A stretch of DNA of 64,000 nucleotides from Profundibacter sp033851955 (GTDB taxonomy: Bacteria; Pseudomonadota; Alphaproteobacteria; Rhodobacterales; Rhodobacteraceae). The notes under the pieces are model-generated. The model was not told where the DNA came from and ran no database searches. It was given only the letters and a program-made list of their open reading frames with translations. The stretch lies in contig JAWSVK010000009.1 of the NCBI GenBank assembly GCA_033851955.1, forward strand, positions 186,001 through 250,000, written 5' to 3'. This document shows, one piece after another, positions 1 to 7,801 of the stretch. A program made the position numbers and the translations under genes. Positions within the stretch are counted from its first letter, which is position 1. Every line of letters begins with the position of its first letter.

Positions 1-1352
1 ATTTTGGAAATATCGCCAGCCCATTCGCCATTGTATTTGTCCAGCAACTCGTCCGCCGGAACCTTGCCTGTTTCGACACTATCAATCAGTGCATTCAGGA
101 AGTGGCGCTCGTCCAAAACCATGCCGCCGGCCCCGGGCTTGGCACGTGCTTTAAGGCCGCTTTCGGAAATCTCCAAAACTTGGCGGGCCAGATCGCGCAT
201 TTTGACGCCGCCAACTTCGGCCTGAAGCGCCTCAACAGAAGCTGCCACACGCCATTCTTCGCGGGTTTCGGCATCCCAATCTTTGCAAAGGTCCCACGCC
301 GCATCCAATGAATTTTGGTCGTACATCAGCCCAGTCCACAACGCAGGCAACGCGCAAAGCCGCCGCCAAGGGCCACCATCCGCCCCTCGCATCTCCATAT
401 ATTGCTTAATCCGCGCTTCTGGGAAGGCGGTTGTCAAATGATCGGCCCAATCGGACATGGTTGCAACTTCGCCTGGCAAAGCCGGCAATTCGCCCTTTAG
501 GAAATCACGAAACGACATGCCAAGCGCGTCAATGTAAACCCCGTCGCGATAGACAAAATACATTGGCACATCCAAGGCGTAATCAACGTAACGCTCAAAC
601 CCCATGCCGTCTTCAAACACAAACGGCAACATGCCGGTGCGCGAGGCATCCAGGTCGCGCCAAATCCGTGAACGCCAGCTTTTGTGGCCGTTCACTTTGC
701 CCTCAAAAAACGGCGAGTTAGCGAATAACGCGGTGGCCACGGGCTGCAGGGCAAGCGCCACGCGAAACTTTTGAACCATGTCGGCCTCAGAGCCGAAATC
801 AAGGTTCACCTGAACCGTGCAAGTGCGGTACATCATCTGCTTGCCGTGGGTGCCGACTTTGTCCATGTAATCGGTCATTAAACGATAGCGCCCCTTGGGC
901 ATCATCGGCATGTCTTCGTGGGTCCAGATCGGAGCGGCGCCCAGACCGATGAACCGAACGCCCGCACCATCGGCGACGGATTGAACCTCGCGCAGGTGGG
1001 TGTTCACCTCATCGCAGGTTTCGTGGATTGAGTTGAGCGGCGCGCCGGACAACTCCAACTGGCCTCCTGGTTCCAGGCTGATGTTGGCACCATTTTTCTC
1101 AAGACCAATGATGTTTCCAGCCTCGGAAACAGGTTTCCAGTTGAACTGGTCACGCAAGGCTTCAAGCACGGATTTGATCGATCGAGAACCCTCGTAAGGC
1201 AATGGTTTTTGGCTGTCTTTGCAATAGCCAAACTTCTCGTGTTCCGTGCCAATGCGCCAATCATCTTTTGGCTTGCAACCATCGGCCAAATACTGGGCCA
1301 GTTCAGAATGATTTTGGATCGGTTCGCTGCCGCCGGATTGGGGAATGGACAT
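1..1352 (-). CDS. gshA: Glutamate-cysteine ligase, plant type (partial)
   Basis: First enzyme of glutathione synthesis, joining glutamate and cysteine with ATP in the cytoplasm. About 450 codons are visible, beginning MSIPQSGGSEP; the stop lies beyond the left edge, and the family is usually about 455 residues, so only a few residues are missing. Recognisable stretches are GTEHEKFGY near residue 37, LEPGGQLELSG near 95, and MYRTCTVQVNLDF in the middle, all typical of the plant/alphaproteobacterial class rather than E. coli GshA. It is the last gene of a leftward operon rsmE-(152 aa)-(172 aa)-gshA, with 65 bases between it and the preceding stop. Confidence 0.93.
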   Translation of the reverse strand, partial: MSIPQSGGSEPIQNHSELAQYLADGCKPKDDWRIGTEHEKFGYCKDSQKPLPYEGSRSIKSVLEALRDQFNWKPVSEAGNIIGLEKNGANISLEPGGQLELSGAPLNSIHETCDEVNTHLREVQSVADGAGVRFIGLGAAPIWTHEDMPMMPKGRYRLMTDYMDKVGTHGKQMMYRTCTVQVNLDFGSEADMVQKFRVALALQPVATALFANSPFFEGKVNGHKSWRSRIWRDLDASRTGMLPFVFEDGMGFERYVDYALDVPMYFVYRDGVYIDALGMSFRDFLKGELPALPGEVATMSDWADHLTTAFPEARIKQYMEMRGADGGPWRRLCALPALWTGLMYDQNSLDAAWDLCKDWDAETREEWRVAASVEALQAEVGGVKMRDLARQVLEISESGLKARAKPGAGGMVLDERHFLNALIDSVETGKVPADELLDKYNGEWAGDISK

Positions 1353-1417
1353 TGGTCTGGGCCTCGTTGCTATTGGCTAGGTCTGGACGTCAGAATTGGG
1401 GACAAATGTGGGTGATG

Positions 1418-1936
1418 TCAATGCAGCCTGCTTGGTTCTTTTTGCCAGATCACAATAGGGTGAGGCGACAGCGCGTTCAGCGCCTGCAACATGCGTTGGG
1501 TTTCAAAGCCTTTTAGCACGCCAAAGGCGTCGAACAAATCTTCGGAATGTTCGGCGTCCGTTGGAATAAGCAGGGGGCGCCGGTTGGGTTCAGTCAACAG
1601 CCAGCGATGAGCCTGCCCCTCAAAAGGTAGCAATTCGACCTGTGTTAGAGCCTCAATCGAAACAGTGCCACCTTCAATCGGGCCGAAATAGATCACTTCG
1701 CGCTCGTCCACTTGGACCACGCCAGCGCCACCATCACCAACCCGAAACCGGGTGCGTTGAATGCCGCTGAAAACCCACACAGCTCCCAATGCAGTGAGGA
1801 GCCAGCCAAATATGGCAATCAGCCCTAGCGAAGTTGCCGCCAACCAGCCGCCCCACAACAGGATCAACGCGCCAATCAGAACTTCGCGCCAACGCCAAAA
1901 CAGGGCGCGGGTTTCGGGGCGGATGAAACTGTTCAT
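1418..1936 (-). CDS. Small membrane protein of unknown function (172 aa)
   Basis: I do not recognise a named family. The N-terminal third (about residues 15-60) holds two hydrophobic helices rich in Trp, Gly and Leu; the rest is a soluble beta-rich domain with an acidic surface. The start was set at MNSFIRPE because a good ribosome site (GGGAGAAAG) precedes it and the ATG follows the previous stop by one base; the open frame extends further upstream but would overlap the neighbouring gene. It lies between a similar two-helix protein and gshA, so it is co-transcribed with rsmE and gshA. A bacterial PH-like fold after the helices is possible but not shown. Confidence 0.75.
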   Translation of the reverse strand: MNSFIRPETRALFWRWREVLIGALILLWGGWLAATSLGLIAIFGWLLTALGAVWVFSGIQRTRFRVGDGGAGVVQVDEREVIYFGPIEGGTVSIEALTQVELLPFEGQAHRWLLTEPNRRPLLIPTDAEHSEDLFDAFGVLKGFETQRMLQALNALSPHPIVIWQKEPSRLH

Positions 1937-1937
1937 T

Positions 1938-2396
1938 TTAATCTTTCTCCCAGATTGAAAACAGCGCCGCAGTAACGGTCGAGGCCGACTGGACGGCGTT
2001 TTCATAGTGCACCCCATCAAACCGTTCCAAAACGTCGAATATGCCCAACCCTTGCGCAACACCCCCGGCCATACGCACACGTGGCGCGGATTGTAGGTGG
2101 AAAATCCAGTACAGATCTTCGTCGAACGGGCCGTTCCCAGTGGTTTCGACTTCGATTTTCACCACGTCGTTTAGCGCAAATCTACGTCCCGTTTCGGGGT
2201 CGCTTAGGGTGTCGGGCGGGGCGTTGTTGGTCGGACTTTGGTCTCTATTTAGGCGTAAATAGAGAGAGCCGGCGAAAATTGGCATCGCGACCATCCACCA
2301 GATAGGGGAAACGAAAAAGTAGCGATCAACCAGCAAAATGATCACGCTGAAGGCCAGCACAGCCAGCAGAACGAACAAGGTTGATTTCACAGGCAT
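1938..2396 (-). CDS. Small membrane protein of unknown function (152 aa)
   Basis: Starts MPVKSTLFVLL one base after the rsmE stop, which suggests translational coupling. Residues about 5-48 form two transmembrane helices; the remaining hundred residues are soluble, with NDVVKIEVETTGNGPFDEDLYWIFH in the middle. No catalytic motif is visible. Its partner downstream has the same two-helix-plus-domain layout, so the two may work as a pair. Function unknown. Confidence 0.75.
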   Translation of the reverse strand: MPVKSTLFVLLAVLAFSVIILLVDRYFFVSPIWWMVAMPIFAGSLYLRLNRDQSPTNNAPPDTLSDPETGRRFALNDVVKIEVETTGNGPFDEDLYWIFHLQSAPRVRMAGGVAQGLGIFDVLERFDGVHYENAVQSASTVTAALFSIWEKD

Positions 2397-2397
2397 G

Positions 2398-3123
2398 TCA
2401 CCAATCCCCCAAAGTTGATTGCCACAGAGTAAGAGCAGCAACGGCCGCCGTGTCAGCGCGTAAAATGCGGGGCCCGAGGCTGATTTTTGTCACGAAGGGC
2501 AGGGCGGACAGTTGTATGCGTTCATCGTCACTAAATCCACCTTCTGGGCCGATCAGAATGGCCCATTTTTTCCCGTCGGATGCGGCTTGAAGGGCCTCTT
2601 TTGTGCCGATTAGAGCCTCATCACAGAAAATGAGCCGCCGATCCGTGGGCCAGTCGGCCAACACCGCATCTAGTTTTCGAATGTCAGTCACTTCGGGCAC
2701 ATAGGTACCGCCGCATTGCTCGGCGGCCTCAAGCGCATGGGCTTGCAAGCGGTCCTGTCGAATGCGGTCTGAATTGGTATAACGGGTTTGCACGGGCATG
2801 ATCCGCGCTGCTCCCATTTCGGCGGCCTTTTCGACGATGAAATCTGTGCGGGCTTTTTTGATCGGGGCAAACAACAGCCACAGATCAGGCGGCATTTGCA
2901 ACAGGCGGGTTTGCTCAAGGCAGGTCAACACACCTTTGCGCTTTGCAGCCTCAGTCACCTCGGCCAGATACTCGCCATCAACACCGTTGAACAACAGCAC
3001 CCGCGCACCGATTTTCAGTCGCATTACCCCAAAAAGGTAATGCGCTTGATCTTGGGTTAAAGGAATGGTTTGCCCATCGCCCAATGCCTGCGTTACACAG
3101 AGCCTGATTTTTGCTTCTTTCAT
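2398..3123 (-). CDS. rsmE: 16S rRNA (uracil1498-N3)-methyltransferase RsmE
   Basis: SAM-dependent SPOUT-class methyltransferase that modifies U1498 of 16S rRNA. The 241-residue length fits the family. The N-terminal PUA-like part contains HYLFGVMRLKIG (about 29-40); the C-terminal knot contains IGPEGGF (191-197) and LGPRILRADTA (217-227), the SAM-binding signatures. It heads the leftward operon that ends in gshA. Its start codon is only 11 bases from the assigned start of divergent ubiA, and neither start has a clear ribosome site. Confidence 0.93.
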   Translation of the reverse strand: MKEAKIRLCVTQALGDGQTIPLTQDQAHYLFGVMRLKIGARVLLFNGVDGEYLAEVTEAAKRKGVLTCLEQTRLLQMPPDLWLLFAPIKKARTDFIVEKAAEMGAARIMPVQTRYTNSDRIRQDRLQAHALEAAEQCGGTYVPEVTDIRKLDAVLADWPTDRRLIFCDEALIGTKEALQAASDGKKWAILIGPEGGFSDDERIQLSALPFVTKISLGPRILRADTAAVAALTLWQSTLGDW

Positions 3124-3134
3124 GGATGAAACAT

Positions 3135-4103
3135 ATGCCCGATACGCCAGACATTCCAGAGCAGACAGGACAAGTTTCTGACGCCGTCAAGGACAACTGG
3201 GTAGACACTATCGCTCCCGCATGGTCGCGGCCCTATTTGCGTCTGTCGCGCGCGGATCGCCCAATTGGCACATGGTTGCTTTTGTTGCCCTGTTGGTGGG
3301 GCGTGTTGTTGGCGGCGCTGTCGGACGGGAACTTCACGCGGTTTGACGTTTGGATCATGGTTGCCTGTGCGGCTGGTGCGTGGTTGATGCGCGGCGCAGG
3401 CTGCACATGGAATGACATCACGGACCGCGATTTTGACGCCAAAGTCGAGCGCACACGTTCGCGGCCAATCCCCTCGGGCCAAGTCAGCGTCAAAGGCGCC
3501 TACACATGGATGGGGCTGCAAGCGTTGGTCGCGTTTGGCATCTTGTTGACGTTCAACACATACGCAATTTTGTTGGGGGTTGGATCGCTGGCTTTGGTCG
3601 CGATCTACCCCTTTGCCAAACGGTTCACATGGTGGCCGCAGGTTTTCTTGGGCCTCGCGTTCAACTGGGGCGCGTTGCTGGCGTGGGTTGCGCATACGGG
3701 CACATTGGATTGGCCTGCAGTGTTGCTCTATTTAGCGGGCATTTCTTGGACGTTGTTCTATGATACGATCTACGCCTACCAAGACACCGAGGATGACGCG
3801 CTGATCGGGGTGAAATCCACCGCCCGCCTGTTTGGCACCAATTCCGACAAATGGTTGCGCGCATTTATGATGACATCGGTCGCCCTGTTGGCGGCTGCCA
3901 TCATTCTCGGCCTCACAACCAACCCGAATCCGCTGGTGATGGTCGTCGCATTGGGCGGGCCTTGGGCGTTTGGTTGGCATCTGGCGTGGCAGATGCGTCT
4001 GCTGGACACTGATGATGCTGCGATTTGTCTGCGACTTTTTCGCGCAAACCGCAATTCTGGCCTCATTATTGCGCTATTTATTGCCGCAGCCCTTTTCCTA
4101 TGA
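3135..4103 (+). CDS. ubiA: 4-hydroxybenzoate polyprenyltransferase
   Basis: Integral membrane prenyltransferase that attaches the polyprenyl tail to 4-hydroxybenzoate in ubiquinone synthesis. The first Asp-rich motif NDITDRDFD lies at residues 93-101 and the second, DTEDD, lies about residue 215 in DTIYAYQDTEDD; around nine hydrophobic helices follow. The start MPDTPDIPEQ was chosen over upstream in-frame ATGs at 3126 (and a TTG-type start at 3111) because it avoids overlap with rsmE. The matching side-chain enzyme, a polyprenyl diphosphate synthase, lies at 44.1-45.1 kb. Confidence 0.93.
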   Translation: MPDTPDIPEQTGQVSDAVKDNWVDTIAPAWSRPYLRLSRADRPIGTWLLLLPCWWGVLLAALSDGNFTRFDVWIMVACAAGAWLMRGAGCTWNDITDRDFDAKVERTRSRPIPSGQVSVKGAYTWMGLQALVAFGILLTFNTYAILLGVGSLALVAIYPFAKRFTWWPQVFLGLAFNWGALLAWVAHTGTLDWPAVLLYLAGISWTLFYDTIYAYQDTEDDALIGVKSTARLFGTNSDKWLRAFMMTSVALLAAAIILGLTTNPNPLVMVVALGGPWAFGWHLAWQMRLLDTDDAAICLRLFRANRNSGLIIALFIAAALFL

Positions 4104-4164
4104 TTGAACCCGACATGCAGGCAGCATAAAGATATGAAAACAACAATGAAAAGCCAGAGCTGAT

Positions 4165-6105
4165 ATGCGCATATCTTCCATCGTTACGATCATTGCCATG
4201 TTCTTGATTGCAGGCGCTGCCAGCACGTTTGGCGCCATGCGGGCCGCGGATTTTGTTGAAAAGAGATCCATGTCGGCAGTGACAGATGCATTGGTGACCA
4301 ACGAGCACAGTTGGGTTTCGGTGCACGTCGATGGGTTGCGCGTTGAATTGACAGGCCACGCCACCGATGAGGCCACTCGATTTCGCGCGTTAAGTGTTGC
4401 CAACAGGATTGTAGATGCCGAACGTATTATCGACAGCATGGATGTTGTCGATGCCGCCGCGATCAAAGCCCCGGAATTTTCGGTCGAGATTTTGCGCAAT
4501 GATTTAGGTGTGTCGATTATCGGGCTGATTCCTGCCAGTACGGACCGTGAAGGGATTGTGAGCTCGATCACCGAGATGGCCGACGGCAAGCAGGTTACAG
4601 ACATGATGGATGCGACCGACTATCCCGCGCCCGAGGCTTGGGATGCCGCGCTAAAGTTTGGACTGGATGCCCTGCGCAACCTGCCCAAATCCAAAATTTC
4701 AATCACAGCTAAACGGGTTGCGATTACGGCGATATCCAACAGCATCGAGCAAAAGCGCAAGTTCGAGGCTGATCTTGCCAACGCGACTCCAGATGGGCTG
4801 AGGTTGATAACCAATATCACTGCCCCACGCCCCGTGATCACCCCATTTACCTTGCGGTTTATCATTGATGGCGATGGGGCACGGTTTGATGCGTGTTCGG
4901 CTGACTCTCACAAAGCCCGGGTCATCATCAATCATGCAGCCCGCGCGGCTGGCCTATCCGCCCAGGCTGACTGTACGATCGGTTTGGGTGTGCCGACGCC
5001 GTCCTGGGGCATGGCCGTTGCCAGCGGCATCGCGGCCCTCAAAGAAATGGGTGGCGGAAGCATCACATATTCCAACGCTGACATCACGCTTGTCGCACTG
5101 GATACCACGTCGCCGGTTACTTTTGACCGTGTGGTTGGAGAGTTGGAGACAGCTCTGCCCGAGGTGTTTTCACTGCACTCGGTGTTGCCCGAAGCAGTAA
5201 ACATTGACGGCACTGGCGAGGGCGCGGGCCCTGCCGAGTTCGTTGCGACCCGCAGCCCCGAAGGGCAGGTACAATTGCGTGGCCGCGTCACCGACCTGCG
5301 CACTCGTGCGGCGGTTGAAAGCTATGCACAGGCCCGATTTGGCAGCACAGCGGTATACGCGGCCACCCGTTTGGACGATGAATTGCCGCATGGCTGGCCG
5401 GTGCGGGTCTTGGCTGGGATCGAAGCCTTGGCAGAGCTTAATCAGGGCAGCGTTGTGGTGCAGGAAAACTATGTCGAGGTACGCGGCGTTACCGGCAATC
5501 CAAAAGCAAGCGCCAATATCGCGCGCCTACTGTCGGAAAAGCTGGGCGCCTCGGAGGACTACGGCATAGACGTCACCTATGAGAAAAAGCTGGACCCTGT
5601 TGCGGGGCTGCTAAAGCCCGCCGAATGTGTTGACGAAATCAACGCGGTACTGGCCGAGCGCAAAATCAGCTTTGATCCAGGCTCGGCAGAGCTGGACACA
5701 GGCGGGCGCGGCGTTGTCGATCGTCTGGCCGAAATTCTGAAAAACTGCATCAAGTCCAAGATCGAGATTGCCGGTCACACTGACAGTCAGGGGCGTGAAA
5801 CCATGAACCTGACGCTGTCCCAATCGCGAGCTGATGCGGTATTGCAGGGCTTGATGGCGCGCCGTGTTTTGACCTCTGGCCTCACGGCTGTTGGCTATGG
5901 CGAGGTCACACCGATTGCCGACAATGATTCTGAGGAAGGCCGCGAAGCCAACCGGCGGATTGAATTTACTTTGATTGTGCCGGAAAAGGTTCAAGAAGAA
6001 GCCACCACGCTAGAACAGCTTGAAACCGCAGCCCAAGAGGCTGACGCGAGCGACAGCGAAACATCCAAAAACGAAACTGGAGAGACCCCCGATGAACAGA
6101 ACTGA
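4165..6105 (+). CDS. OmpA-family protein with BON-like domains
   Basis: A 646-residue envelope protein. An N-terminal hydrophobic segment (about residues 3-22) serves as signal or anchor. The middle has several alpha/beta repeats that resemble BON domains, for example VHVDGLRVELTGHATDEATR. The C-terminal domain (about 495-610) is an OmpA/MotB peptidoglycan-binding fold: KISFDPGSAELD, IAGHTDSQGRETMNLTLSQSRA and EANRRIEF are visible. A short acidic tail ends the protein. The next gene starts inside its last codons, so the two products are likely partners. It probably tethers the outer envelope to peptidoglycan. Confidence 0.85.
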   Translation: MRISSIVTIIAMFLIAGAASTFGAMRAADFVEKRSMSAVTDALVTNEHSWVSVHVDGLRVELTGHATDEATRFRALSVANRIVDAERIIDSMDVVDAAAIKAPEFSVEILRNDLGVSIIGLIPASTDREGIVSSITEMADGKQVTDMMDATDYPAPEAWDAALKFGLDALRNLPKSKISITAKRVAITAISNSIEQKRKFEADLANATPDGLRLITNITAPRPVITPFTLRFIIDGDGARFDACSADSHKARVIINHAARAAGLSAQADCTIGLGVPTPSWGMAVASGIAALKEMGGGSITYSNADITLVALDTTSPVTFDRVVGELETALPEVFSLHSVLPEAVNIDGTGEGAGPAEFVATRSPEGQVQLRGRVTDLRTRAAVESYAQARFGSTAVYAATRLDDELPHGWPVRVLAGIEALAELNQGSVVVQENYVEVRGVTGNPKASANIARLLSEKLGASEDYGIDVTYEKKLDPVAGLLKPAECVDEINAVLAERKISFDPGSAELDTGGRGVVDRLAEILKNCIKSKIEIAGHTDSQGRETMNLTLSQSRADAVLQGLMARRVLTSGLTAVGYGEVTPIADNDSEEGREANRRIEFTLIVPEKVQEEATTLEQLETAAQEADASDSETSKNETGETPDEQN

Positions 6106-6418
6106 ATTTATTACAGCCATCGCGGTTATTTTGTTTGTGGCCTTTGTGCTGGGCTGGTTTGCCCATTGGTTGCTGCACCGGTTCACACGCGTTTCGCAGT
6201 CAGATTTGGGGGAGTTGGACAACATGGCTCAATCCCTGCACGAAGCCGAAGAGGTCCGCGATCAAGCGATCACCTATTTGCAGCAACGTGAAGCTGAGAT
6301 GACCAATCAGCAGTCCCAAACCGAGGCTGAATTGTCTGCAGCGATGGATGGATTGCGGGCGGCCCGTCATGAGGCAGAAGAACTGCGTGCCTATGTGGAA
6401 AAAATCGGCAAAGCCTAA
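6092..6418 (+). CDS. Small membrane-anchored coiled-coil protein (108 aa)
   Basis: Starts MNRTEFITAIAVILF, overlapping the end of the OmpA/BON gene by 14 bases; a GGAGAG ribosome site lies in that gene. One transmembrane helix spans about residues 6-30. The rest is a charged helix (LHEAEEVRDQAITYLQQREAEM and following) with coiled-coil spacing. No enzyme motif is present. The overlap and matching topology suggest a structural partner of the OmpA/BON protein. The gene ends 7 bases before convergent moaE. Confidence 0.78.
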   Translation: MNRTEFITAIAVILFVAFVLGWFAHWLLHRFTRVSQSDLGELDNMAQSLHEAEEVRDQAITYLQQREAEMTNQQSQTEAELSAAMDGLRAARHEAEELRAYVEKIGKA

Positions 6419-6425
6419 CCACGCG

Positions 6426-6869
6426 TCACCACTTTTGCAGCGCGTCCTCATCGGCCAGCTTGGCCTCGACCCATTCGGCCCCGTCTTTGGTAAATTCTTT
6501 CTTCCAGAACGGCGCGCGGGATTTTAGATAATCCATCAAATACTGCGCGGCCTCAAACGCATCAACGCGGTGCGGGGCGGCAGTGGCGACCATCATGATC
6601 ATTTCATTCGGGCGCAGGATGCCAAAGCGATGAATGATCAGGCTGTCTTTCAATTCCCAGCGTTTTATAGCCTCAGCATCAATCGCAGCCAGTGCAGATT
6701 CTGTCATGCCGGGATAGTGCTCGATTTCCATCCGGTCCAGATCACCCGCAGCGGTATCGCGCACGATGCCGGTAAAGTTGACCACGGCACCAGCTTGGGT
6801 CTGGCGGGTGGCAAAATCCTGTACCTCGGCCCCCAAGTCAAAGGCAGCCTGTTGCACACGGACGGTCAT
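6426..6869 (-). CDS. moaE: Molybdopterin synthase catalytic subunit MoaE
   Basis: Large subunit of molybdopterin synthase, which inserts two sulfurs into cyclic pyranopterin monophosphate using the MoaD thiocarboxylate. The 147 residues include GAVVNFTGIVRD (about 27-38), the EHYPGM motif, and the active-site stretch KSRAPFWKKE (about 116-125) with its catalytic lysines. It follows moaD by one base, so both subunits come from one message with pgsA and uvrC. Confidence 0.95.
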   Translation of the reverse strand: MTVRVQQAAFDLGAEVQDFATRQTQAGAVVNFTGIVRDTAAGDLDRMEIEHYPGMTESALAAIDAEAIKRWELKDSLIIHRFGILRPNEMIMMVATAAPHRVDAFEAAQYLMDYLKSRAPFWKKEFTKDGAEWVEAKLADEDALQKW

Positions 6870-6870
6870 A

Positions 6871-7119
6871 TCAACCGCCCGTCATCGGTGGGAAAAACGC
6901 AACTTCGCGCGCGCCTGCAAGCGGGGTGTCAAAATCGCAAAGCTCTTGGTCAACCGCCACTCGCAACGCCGAAATGTCTTCAAAAGCCGCCGCGTACCGC
7001 TCTTCGCGCAGCTTTAGTTCGGCGACCAGATCGGCCACAGTTGCAGCCGTCGTTTCGACCTGCTCTTTGGGCAGCCCGATGCGCTCGCGCACCCATGCGA
7101 AATAAAGAACGTCAATCAT
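6871..7119 (-). CDS. moaD: Molybdopterin synthase sulfur carrier subunit MoaD
   Basis: Ubiquitin-like 82-residue sulfur carrier. It starts MIDVLYFAWVRERIG and ends in the required double glycine (FFPPMTGG) that is adenylated and thiocarboxylated. Its ATG overlaps the pgsA stop by four bases (ATGA), and moaE starts one base after its stop, so the two synthase subunits are made in coupled fashion. Confidence 0.95.
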   Translation of the reverse strand: MIDVLYFAWVRERIGLPKEQVETTAATVADLVAELKLREERYAAAFEDISALRVAVDQELCDFDTPLAGAREVAFFPPMTGG

Positions 7120-7784
7120 TTCGCGTCATCCCTTAGGAATGGCAGCGCCTTTATAAAGTAATCCCAGCCCGTGACCAACGTCAACGCAGCTGCGATCCAC
7201 AACAGGACGATGCCACCGAAATAGCTGTAGGTTGCGCCGGCCTGAACCCAGACCAGACCGCTGATATCTTCGATTTGGCCCATCAGTATCGCGTCGATCA
7301 TCTGCGCGTCCATTGCCTCTGTTAGCTCAACGAATTTGTCAGCGAAAATGCCCTGTGAAAACAACACCGCAATGGCGACCATCTGCGCCGTGGTTTTCCA
7401 TTTTGCCAGATTGGTGACTTTCAGCTTGCTGGCCTTGTCGCCCAGAAATTCGCGCAAGCCAGATACAAAGACTTCGCGGAAAAAGATCATCGTGGCGGGC
7501 AGCAAAATCCATGCCTTCACGCCGGAAAATCCGATGATCACCAGCAGGGCGATCAGCACCATAGCCTTGTCCGCGATCGGGTCCAGCATCGCTCCGAACT
7601 TGCTCTCTTGTTTCCATGCCCGCGCAAGGTAACCATCAAGGAAATCCGTTAAGGCTGCCGTGACGAACAGGACCAGCGCAAACCAATCCGCCCATGGCGT
7701 GTTGAAATACAAAAACATCACCGCCAAAGCGGGGGCTGCGAGCAGGCGCAGGACGGTCAAAATATTCGGTAAATTCCATGTCAT
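7116..7784 (-). CDS. pgsA: CDP-diacylglycerol--glycerol-3-phosphate 3-phosphatidyltransferase
   Basis: Membrane enzyme that makes phosphatidylglycerophosphate, the committed step to phosphatidylglycerol. The CDP-alcohol phosphotransferase signature is intact: D47, D50-G51, A54-R55, G64, D68 and D72. The 222 residues hold several hydrophobic helices. It contains a short insert (AMDAQMIDAILMGQIEDISG) before the final helices. It lies 17 bases downstream of uvrC; the uvrC-pgsA pairing is common in proteobacteria. Confidence 0.95.
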   Translation of the reverse strand: MTWNLPNILTVLRLLAAPALAVMFLYFNTPWADWFALVLFVTAALTDFLDGYLARAWKQESKFGAMLDPIADKAMVLIALLVIIGFSGVKAWILLPATMIFFREVFVSGLREFLGDKASKLKVTNLAKWKTTAQMVAIAVLFSQGIFADKFVELTEAMDAQMIDAILMGQIEDISGLVWVQAGATYSYFGGIVLLWIAAALTLVTGWDYFIKALPFLRDDAK

Positions 7785-7801
7785 GCCATCACTCTACCCC
7801 G

